Source: an uncultured Oscillospiraceae bacterium
Lineage (GTDB): Bacteria; Bacillota; Clostridia; Oscillospirales; Oscillospiraceae
Reading direction: 5' to 3'
NCBI GenBank assembly: GCA_910578735.1
Contig: CAJTSQ010000063.1
Coordinates: forward strand, 1 to 7,532
Length of the DNA stretch: 7,532 nucleotides
Shown: in pieces, positions 1 to 5,533 of the stretch
Layout of the letters: every line of letters starts with the position of its first letter
Position numbering within the stretch: position 1 is the first letter of the stretch
Position numbers and translations under genes: made by a program
The notes under the pieces: generated by a model
The model's database searches: none
Seen by the model: only the letters and a program-made list of their open reading frames with translations
Told to the model about the DNA's origin: nothing

Positions 1-482
1 TTCTGTTCAATGTTGTCGTGGTCACGCCAAGCCCGCTCTGGCCGGGCGCTGTCATAGACATGGCGGTAGATCAGCACACAGTCAGAATAGCTGGCGGGCA
101 CCTTGCCTTTGAAGAACCGGTTCATAGCCGGATAGAGGGCCTGCTGGATATAGACCGGGGAACCACTCCCCTTCTTGGGGAGGAGCGCGGGGATCCGCAG
201 GCAAAACCAGCCCAACTCGGTGTAGCCCATTTCAATGGGGATGGCCTGTTCCATCAAAGCGTCCACCGCCTCCTGCACCTTGGGCCGTCCCGTATAGGCG
301 GGGAGCGCCCGCGCCAGCAGAACGGCCTGCTCCAGGATCGCTTCAAACCTGAACGCCGCCTCATAGGCGGCGTTCAGGTTGCTCTGCTCCGAAAAGAGTC
401 TTGTCTGTGTCAAAGCGTCAGAGGCCCGTTTGAACTGCACTTCCGTTCTTGACAGAACGCGGCCAAAATCAGTCTGAGCCAT
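1..482 (-). CDS. DUF6100-like conjugative-element protein, 3' end truncated by window edge
   Basis: The reading frame starts at ATG 482-480 and runs open for 160 codons to the window edge, so the C-terminus is missing. The start is set by a GGAGG at 495-491, 8 nt upstream. The protein begins MAQTDFGRVLSR. It has an Ala/Leu/Glu-rich helical first half (to about residue 80), then a segment with GYTELGWF and LRIPALLPKK, and the motif YRHVYD...RPER..RDHDNIE at residues 139-159. From memory, this motif set is typical of proteins labelled DUF6100 in Firmicutes conjugative elements; no biochemical role is known to me. No signal peptide or membrane segment is visible, so it is probably cytosolic. It overlaps the end of the preceding gene by 14 bp, suggesting translational coupling. 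The coding frame is clear; the family name rests on recall. Confidence 0.8.
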   Translation of the reverse strand, partial: MAQTDFGRVLSRTEVQFKRASDALTQTRLFSEQSNLNAAYEAAFRFEAILEQAVLLARALPAYTGRPKVQEAVDALMEQAIPIEMGYTELGWFCLRIPALLPKKGSGSPVYIQQALYPAMNRFFKGKVPASYSDCVLIYRHVYDSARPERAWRDHDNIEQ

Positions 483-1011
483 TCTGTGCGCCTCCTTCCT
501 CTGTGTAAAATTTGACGGTAGGGACCTCCTGGCCGTTGTAGTCCACTGTGGCGAACAGGCAGGGGACATTCGGCAGCACCAGTTCCTGGGCCATAGAGAT
601 TCTGGGCAGGACAAAGATATAGCGCAGGTCCTCCTGGGGCTGGAGCAGCCGGGCCAGGTGCTGCTCCCCATCGTAGAGCACCACGATCTCATAGCCCATA
701 TTCTCCTTGAGGAAGAAAATCTGGGAGGGATAAGTGGCTGGATAGTGGGCCATAGGCTCCACATGGTCGATAAACTGCAGCAGCACCCACACCGACAGGA
801 TGATACGCTGCTCCGGCTGGCACATGGGGTCAACACCCAGATAGTAGCCGCCGGAGATGTCATGGAGCATCACTTCCCGCTTGAGGCTGCGGATAATCTT
901 CTCAGCGGTCTGCGGCGGCTTATCCTTCAGCAGTCGGACCACCTGCGTCTTGGTAAGCGCCCCGTACTGAGTCAGCCAGTGTATGATATACTGTTCTTCC
1001 TGCAATAGCAT
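469..1011 (-). CDS. DUF5697-like winged-helix protein
   Basis: This is a 180-residue protein if started at ATG 1011, which has GAGG 7 nt upstream; a start 6 codons earlier (1029) lacks such a site. Residues 1-62 read as a winged helix-turn-helix: helix EEQYIIHWLTQYG, then ALTKTQVVRLL, then a recognition-like helix TAEKIIRSLKREVML, then a short beta wing ending GGYYLGVD. The remainder (about 65-180) alternates hydrophobic strands and short helices (IFFLKE, YEIVVLYDGE, YIFVLPRI, PCLFATVDYNG), which suggests a compact alpha/beta domain. I recall this architecture under the label DUF5697 in clostridial conjugative elements; whether the C-terminal domain is a nuclease, a regulator or something else is unknown. 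There is no membrane segment. It follows virB4 by 51 bp and overlaps the next gene by 14 bp. Function: unknown, possibly DNA-binding (inference). Confidence 0.8.
   Translation of the reverse strand: MLLQEEQYIIHWLTQYGALTKTQVVRLLKDKPPQTAEKIIRSLKREVMLHDISGGYYLGVDPMCQPEQRIILSVWVLLQFIDHVEPMAHYPATYPSQIFFLKENMGYEIVVLYDGEQHLARLLQPQEDLRYIFVLPRISMAQELVLPNVPCLFATVDYNGQEVPTVKFYTEEGGAQNGSD
491..500 (-). promoter_or_regulatory. Ribosome binding site of the DUF6100-like gene
   Basis: The minus strand reads AGGAAGGAGG here, with the GGAGG core ending 8 nt before ATG 482. It lies inside the last codons of the upstream gene. It decides the start of a gene that is truncated by the window and could otherwise be missed. 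Confidence 0.75.
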
Positions 1012-1018
1012 AGATCCA

Positions 1019-1022
1019 CCTC
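1019..1022 (-). promoter_or_regulatory. Ribosome binding site choosing the start at 1011
   Basis: The minus strand reads GAGGTGG just upstream, with GAGG ending 7 nt before ATG 1011. The site lies inside the extra codons of the longer frame that would start at 1029, so the shorter protein is preferred. Confidence 0.65.
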
Positions 1023-1062
1023 GTTTCATGCGTATAATTGGGGTAAATACGTTTTTTGGAGC

Positions 1063-1884
1063 TTATGCGTTTTCTTCGTCCGCCTCGCCAGCCGGGATGC
1101 CGCTCCGTTCGGCCAGGTCCGCGACTGCTTTCATTTCGGTCAGCATGGCCTCCAGTTCGGCCCGGTCGGTGGTGATCATCTGCTGTTCCTCCCTGGATGC
1201 CTTGATGATAACCGGTACCTTATTGCTGTTGCTGGAGATCAGCGCCTCGCCGCGCTCGAACTGGGTAATACTGCGGATCTCTGTGCGGGTGAGCTTCAAG
1301 ACATCCTTAACATACTCGGCCTCGTCTGGTTCCAGGTTGAGGATGATCTTGGTCTTGCTGTTGTTGAGGATGGCCCGTCCATAGCGTCCGTCCTCCAGGC
1401 CAAAGAAGTCGGACAGGTCCTGAGTAGCAGCCAGGGCTCCGCCGCCGTATCCGCGGATGATTTTGAAAATCTCCAGGCAGAACTCAGCCGCCTGCTTGTT
1501 GGCAGCGCCGCCGATCAGCTTCCAAATCTCGTCGATGAACACCATCTTCCGCTTGGTACGGTCGGCCTTTACCTGGTCCCAAACATAATCCAGCGCAATC
1601 ATCATGCCTACCGGGAGCAGCTTGCCCTTCAGTTCTGAGATGTCCAGTACGATGTACTTGTTGCTCAGGTCCACGTTGGTCTGCCGGTTGAAACTCTGGG
1701 CGCTGCCGGTGACAAACCGGCTGACGATGGTGGCCAGCCGGGTGGTAAGAGGATTTTCCTTCAAGTTCTCATAGAGGTCGCCCAGGATGGGCATGGGTTT
1801 CATCACTGTCCGGCTGGTGTCGGTGTAGAGCGAGGTGTTGTCGTGGGTGATGCCAAACTGGGTATAGGTCTTGATCAGCGCCTT
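1063..1884 (-). pseudogene. VirB4/TraE-like conjugation ATPase, C-terminal part separated by in-frame stops
   Basis: This is the downstream part of the virB4-like gene, in the same frame as the upstream part but cut off by TGA at 1899-1897 and TGA at 1887-1885. The open frame resumes at 1884 with KALIKTYTQFGITHDN, continuing through KPMPILGDLY. It has typical VirB4 C-terminal signatures: VTGSAQSFN, a Walker B strand MVFIDEIW (1522-1545), then RGYGGGALAATQDLSDF and a late TKIILNLEPDEAEYV segment. The first internal ATG that gives a 247-residue product is at 1806, but no ribosome binding site precedes it (the upstream bases read CCAGCCGGACAGTG). Independent translation is therefore doubtful. 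Without the Walker A half the fragment cannot hydrolyse ATP. The natural stop is TAA at 1065-1063. Homology to VirB4 is secure; whether the gene is truly broken or mis-assembled is open. Confidence 0.85.
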
Positions 1885-1935
1885 TCATATCAGGGATCAG
1901 CAGGGAGAAATCATGTCGGGAATCAGCAAAGAGAA
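1885..1935 (-). repeat. Imperfect 25-bp direct repeat at the virB4 break, synonymous copies in different frames
   Basis: Copy 1 spans 1935-1911 and copy 2 spans 1909-1885, with a 1-bp spacer (period 26 bp). They match at 20 of 25 bases. Read in their own frames, both encode F-S-L-L-I-P-D-M. The five differences are all silent: TCT/TCC, TTG/CTG, ATT/ATC, CCC/CCT and GAC/GAT. Copy 1 is in the virB4 frame; copy 2 is shifted by two bases and supplies both in-frame TGA stops. This is not a simple tandem duplication, because a fresh one would be identical. It looks like a join to a diverged homologous allele. Confidence 0.85.
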
Positions 1936-3648
1936 GAAAATCATCAGCTGCTGTACCTTTCTGGCCAGCATGGAGTCGATGTCACTGTAGTCCAGTTCAT
2001 CAATCAGCTCCATCTCTGGGGTGATGGTGGGGCGGATCTCCATAACATTGATACAGGCGGTGGATCCGGGTGCCAGCTTGATGTAGGAACCGCCTGCCTT
2101 ATGGCAGGCCCGCTTGAACTCGTGCCCCTTCAAAGGCGCCAGGATAAAGCATTGGATGCCCCGCATCCTCATACGAAGCGCCATAACCTGCATGGTATAG
2201 GTTTTGCCTGCTCCTGACGTTCCGCAGATGGTGAAGTTGGCGTTCTTGTTGACCTTTGTATTAAACGGGTCAACAATGCACAGAGAGTTGTTGTGCCGGT
2301 TGAGGCCCAGCAGGATGCCGTTGTCGTCGGACAACTCGAAGCTGGTAAACATATAGGTGGACGCCGCTCCGCTGGTGAGTACATTGCGCTTGGATTTCCG
2401 CTCCAGGCTGGAATCTATGTAGAGAAACGGCATCGTAGAGCGCAGAGCAGCTTCCTGCTGGAACATACAGTCCGATACTTGGATGTCCATGGACTTCATC
2501 AGGTCGGTCATCTGCTGCTTTCGCCATAGAAGCTCCTCATAACCGGCGGCGGAGAGCGTAATGAACACCGACATATAGAACAGGTCCTCGTTCCGGCTGG
2601 AGAGACCTTGCTTGATATAATAGCCAGCCTGGATAGAACCAGCCAGCTCCTCATAGTCGGTAGAGGTATCCTGAAGTTCCCGCAGTTTGGTGCGGTTAAG
2701 CCGAATGCGCTGGGCGACCCGGTCAATCGTCTTGCCCCGGATTTCCCGGCGCAGGTGCAGATCCACATCCACCCCCTCGCCGGCGTTGATTAACGCCGAC
2801 ATCCAGCCGCCCCGGACCATCTGAGGGAACCCATTCTTACGGACATACAGGTAGGTGTAGTAAATGCCATCCATGATAAGGTAGCCGGGATGGGTCAGGT
2901 CAAGGCCCCTTGGGGCGATGAAGTTGGAGGCCTGGATATGGGGTACTGGATCAATCCCCACCACCCGCTTCCTGGCGGCCATGGCATCCACCACTACCCG
3001 GTTGAGCCGGTTTTGAAAGGGGTCGTCCACGCAGGAGCGGCGGTTAAAGTACATATACAGCACCTCCGCTGCAAATGCGTCCTCGTCCTTGGGCTGTACG
3101 ATGCTGTTGCCGCATTGAGCGAAATAGGTGCGGGCGTTCTGAGTCACCACTTGAAGTGCGGAATATATCTCGCCATAGTCCGGATCCATCTGCCGCCGTC
3201 CGTTGGGGGCCTCATACTGAAAAATCAGGAAGAACCGGCGGGACAGCGCTTCCCGGCTGCCTTCCTCCCGGATAAACCGGATCGTTCCCTCCCCCAGCTG
3301 GCGACAGGCTTCCACTGTCTCCTGCTCCAAGTCCGTCTGAAGACCGGCCACATACTGATCGGAATCCGCTTTGCGGGTCACAGATTTGAATTGCAGCCGC
3401 ATAGGGGATATTTTCAGCCAACTGGCGAAGGTGGAGATGATGCCCCACTGTTCCTCGTCAGAACGGAGAAGGAAATTGATCGGTTCAATCTCCAGAATCT
3501 TGAGGAACCGGCCGTCAGTGGTTTCGACGATTCCGTTTTTGAGTTCTTTGAGTGGGATGAAGTCTTGGACGAACTCCAGCTTTTCCTTTGGCAGGGGACC
3601 TGCCCGCCTGTTTTTTCCTGGAGCGGCCCTTGTTCGTGTTTGTGCCAT
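1897..3648 (-). pseudogene. VirB4/TraE-like conjugation ATPase, N-terminal and Walker A part, premature stop
   Basis: VirB4-family ATPases power assembly and substrate transfer in type IV secretion from the inner face of the membrane. This 583-residue open part starts MAQTRTRAAPGKNRRAG (basic), followed by the family's N-terminal domain from EFVQDFIPLKELKNGIVETTDGR (about 25-47) to about residue 420. The P-loop GTSGAGKT is at residues 476-483 (2200-2223), followed by APLKGHEFKRA and the segment ending QLMIFFSLLIPDM (567-579). It then ends ISPC-stop. The intact gene would run 3648-1063, about 861 residues, a normal length for the family. ATG 3648 is the only plausible in-frame start. The likely ribosome binding site AGGAGG (3667-3662) lies 13 nt upstream, which is long, and within prgI. 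The last 134 bp of prgI overlap this gene in another frame. As read, the product lacks Walker B and should be inactive as an ATPase. Confidence 0.88.
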
Positions 3649-3970
3649 AATGGTATCCGATCCTCCTATAATGAAGCTGCCGCCGCCGTACCAGAAACAT
3701 GATCATGTGGGAGATGTACTGGAGCAGCGAGTCGCCGCCCAGTCCCATCAGGGCAAAAACACCCAGCGGCAGCAGGGTTATGGTCATAACCACCACTTTG
3801 ACCGTAACTGACAGGTGGAGCCACATCAGTTCTGGGTAACCTGCTAAAACAAGCAGGATGCCGGCTTCCACTGTATTGCGGGTCTCCAGCATCCCGCCCA
3901 GCAGCTTACCAGAATCCGTATAGTTGGGCGGTATCGTGTAGATATTGCTATATTCTTTGTCCTCAGCCAT
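3515..3970 (-). CDS. prgI: PrgI-like conjugation membrane protein
   Basis: This small membrane protein precedes virB4, as PrgI does in many Gram-positive conjugation operons, where it is thought to be a VirB3-like channel part. The product is 151 residues. ATG 3970 is preferred because AAGGAG (3982-3977) lies 6 nt upstream; an ATG one codon earlier would have only 3 nt spacing. Residues 1-35 are polar (AEDKEYSNIYTIPPNY). Two hydrophobic segments follow: about 36-53 (AGILLVLAGYPELMWLHL) and 55-78 (VTVKVVVMTITLLPLGVFALMGLG). Then comes an amphipathic stretch ending FLVRRRQLHYRRIG at about 105. The last 45 residues are Lys/Arg/Asn/Gly-rich, with no recognisable fold, and are encoded in the 134-bp overlap with virB4. 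The start overlaps the stop of the NlpC/P60 gene by 8 bp, pointing to translational coupling. The PrgI assignment rests on size, topology and position. Confidence 0.85.
   Translation of the reverse strand: MAEDKEYSNIYTIPPNYTDSGKLLGGMLETRNTVEAGILLVLAGYPELMWLHLSVTVKVVVMTITLLPLGVFALMGLGGDSLLQYISHMIMFLVRRRQLHYRRIGYHYGTNTNKGRSRKKQAGRSPAKGKAGVRPRLHPTQRTQKRNRRNH
3662..3667 (-). promoter_or_regulatory. Probable ribosome binding site of virB4, unusually distant and inside prgI
   Basis: AGGAGG on the minus strand is also the pair of Arg codons in the PrgI motif HYRRIG. It lies 13 nt before ATG 3648, longer than the 6-8 nt seen for the other genes here. The codon directly before that ATG is ATT, at 10 nt spacing. 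No better site is visible, so the same bases serve prgI coding and virB4 initiation. Confidence 0.5.
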
Positions 3971-5471
3971 CATTGACTCCTTGTTCTATTGGCATAGGTG
4001 TAAAATCTGCCTCCAGGTCGATATCTTTCCTGCGGCGGAATTGGGTCACATAGGTCGGCGAATTGAGTGCCACTCCTCCTGCACCACTGGAGCAATGGAC
4101 CCACAGTTGCTTGCCATCGGCGCCCCGGCCAGCGTAGAGCAGTACATGGTTGACAGGCACTGTTCCAGGTGCTGCCATAAAGCCAATATCGCCAGGCAGC
4201 AGTTCCGCTTCCGTAATTGCATATGTGGTATCCCATTGACTCCAGGAACCGTCCAGCAGACTGACACCCAAAGCCGTCTTGTAAACCCAATCTGTGAATC
4301 CGGAGCAGTCAAGCCCGTAGGGACGGATGGTACCGGTACTGCTGGAACCCGCCGAGGTCACCAGCCTGGGCGTGTTCCACGCCTCGTTCCAGCCTGGAGC
4401 GCTTTTGCCGCCCCAGAAGTAAGGCACCCTTCCCACCAAAGACAGGGCCGCCCGCATCAGTTCCTTCCGAGTACCGCTGCAGGTGAGGCTGTTCAGGTAG
4501 GCGTTCAGCTCAGCATCCGTGATTGGCGGCACTGTGCCGCTGGTCAGGGACCCGTACATGGTCATCTTCAAGGCGTTGGACATATTGGTGATGGCCTCTC
4601 CATATGTCAGATTGAACTGGTCATATTTCGCGGAGGCGTCTATGCCAAATGCGCTCAGAATCACCGACTGGTCAAAGGGGTGGATGGTACAGACCATATA
4701 CTGTACTGTAACAATCTCCGGCTCTCCCGGTTCTTCGCCTTCTTCCGCTTCGGGCACCACCGTTTTTGTGGTTTCTTTCACCTCATAAGTGACCGCAAAC
4801 ATTTGTCCGGCAACGGCATCCAGCTTAGCCTTCATATCCGCCTTGCTGGTCCCGCGCTGCTGCATGGAGGCTGAGTAAGCCGCCAGGGTGTAACAGGTAT
4901 CATAGCCGGCGGAGATCAGCCCGTTGTTGATCAGCGCCTCCATTGACAGGTCATGGTCATATCCACCCTCAGAGATGATCTGTTCTACCCGGGACAGAGC
5001 CATATCATAGCCGTTTTGAATGCAGTCGGACACTACGCCGGATACATCATCAAAGCTGGCTGTAATGCTTGTGGGAGCGTTGATGTCAAGGGTAGACGGG
5101 TCTGTGTGAAAGAGGTTGTTGACAACTATAGAGGGCAGCGATACAATCCCCACAATGATAAAAAGCAGGAACAGGCAAATGGAAACCAGCACCTTAAACA
5201 AGGTGTGCCTCAGGGACCAGGCCGCCGACAGGACCGCACCCCATGGGCCGCCTGCAGCTGTGCCCGCCGCGATTTCGGCGGCAGCTTTCCCGCCTGTGAC
5301 ACCAGCCTTGGTCACCGCAGCAGCGGCATTGGCAGTTGCCTCCCCAGCGGCAGCGGAGCCTGCGGATTTTGCCGAAGCTGCGCCAGCTTTTTTGGCGGCT
5401 TCCGCCGCCTTCTGTGCGCCTTTCAGATAATCGTCCTGACCATCGCCAAAGCGCTGCTGTTCGTCAGACAT
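3963..5471 (-). CDS. Membrane-anchored NlpC/P60 peptidoglycan hydrolase of the conjugation machinery
   Basis: Enzymes of this family cleave cell-wall peptide bonds, here probably opening peptidoglycan for the transfer channel. The start at ATG 5471 (AGGAGG 7 nt upstream) gives 502 residues; an upstream frame from 5507 adds 12 unlikely residues. Residues 1-80 are polar, then Ala/Lys/Gly-rich (KGAQKAAEAAKKAGAASAKS), with no signal peptide. One membrane helix lies at about 92-118 (LFKVLVSICLFLLFIIVGIV). By the positive-inside rule the Ala-rich part is cytosolic and the rest is outside. Residues 120-335 form a region I cannot name, with an acidic PEAEEGEEPGEPE insert. The NlpC/P60 domain (about 337-480) has the expected catalytic Cys in LDCSGF (389), His in VNHVLLYAG (442) and third polar residue His in LWVHCSSG (459). 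The lysozyme-like domain of CwlT (Tn916 family) is not recognisable. It lies 62 bp downstream of trbL and overlaps prgI by 8 bp. Confidence 0.9.
   Translation of the reverse strand: MSDEQQRFGDGQDDYLKGAQKAAEAAKKAGAASAKSAGSAAAGEATANAAAAVTKAGVTGGKAAAEIAAGTAAGGPWGAVLSAAWSLRHTLFKVLVSICLFLLFIIVGIVSLPSIVVNNLFHTDPSTLDINAPTSITASFDDVSGVVSDCIQNGYDMALSRVEQIISEGGYDHDLSMEALINNGLISAGYDTCYTLAAYSASMQQRGTSKADMKAKLDAVAGQMFAVTYEVKETTKTVVPEAEEGEEPGEPEIVTVQYMVCTIHPFDQSVILSAFGIDASAKYDQFNLTYGEAITNMSNALKMTMYGSLTSGTVPPITDAELNAYLNSLTCSGTRKELMRAALSLVGRVPYFWGGKSAPGWNEAWNTPRLVTSAGSSSTGTIRPYGLDCSGFTDWVYKTALGVSLLDGSWSQWDTTYAITEAELLPGDIGFMAAPGTVPVNHVLLYAGRGADGKQLWVHCSSGAGGVALNSPTYVTQFRRRKDIDLEADFTPMPIEQGVNDG
3977..3982 (-). 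promoter_or_regulatory. Ribosome binding site of prgI
   Basis: AAGGAG on the minus strand lies 6 nt before the second of two adjacent ATG codons (3970) and 3 nt before the first (3973). The spacing favours the second. It lies within the last codons of the upstream hydrolase gene. Confidence 0.6.
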
Positions 5472-5478
5472 GGAACCA

Positions 5479-5484
5479 CCTCCT
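5479..5484 (-). promoter_or_regulatory. Ribosome binding site choosing the hydrolase start at 5471
   Basis: A full AGGAGG on the minus strand lies 7 nt before ATG 5471. It falls inside the extra codons of the longer alternative frame, so the shorter protein is chosen. Confidence 0.75.
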
Positions 5485-5495
5485 ATGGAATATGG

Positions 5496-5531
5496 GATGG
5501 CCCGCACACCAGTCAGGCTGCGCGGGCCATC
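5496..5531 (-). other. GC-rich intercistronic hairpin between trbL-like and NlpC/P60 genes
   Basis: A perfect 10-bp inverted repeat, GATGGCCCGC (5496-5505) and GCGGGCCATC (5522-5531), encloses a 16-nt loop. In the transcript the stem begins 2 nt after the trbL stop codon (5536-5534) and ends 11 nt before the next ribosome binding site. The bases after it (CCATATTCC) are not a U-tract, so it does not look like an intrinsic terminator. An RNA-stabilising or processing element, or modulation of the downstream start, is more likely; this is inference. Confidence 0.65.
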
Positions 5532-5533
5532 GG

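Noticed and set aside
18..452. Plus-strand open frame of 144 codons
   Set aside because: It is opposite the DUF6100-like gene, which has a good ribosome binding site and recognisable motifs.
1012..1062. AT-rich gap as a promoter for the downstream genes
   Set aside because: TTTACC and TATACG-like hexamers are present, but not at a convincing spacing.
1885..1899. TGA read as an amino acid (recoding) to restore virB4
   Set aside because: Other genes here end in TGA (5534, 3963, 3515 and 469), and readthrough would still give a segment unlike the family between PDM and ALIKTY.
3945..4874. Long plus-strand open frame of 309 codons
   Set aside because: It lies opposite the well-supported NlpC/P60 gene, has no recognisable domain and is rich in Gly/His/Arg/Cys as expected of an antisense shadow in GC-rich DNA.
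5496..5531. Intrinsic terminator
   Set aside because: The stem is strong but no U-tract follows, and the next gene's ribosome binding site is 11 nt downstream.
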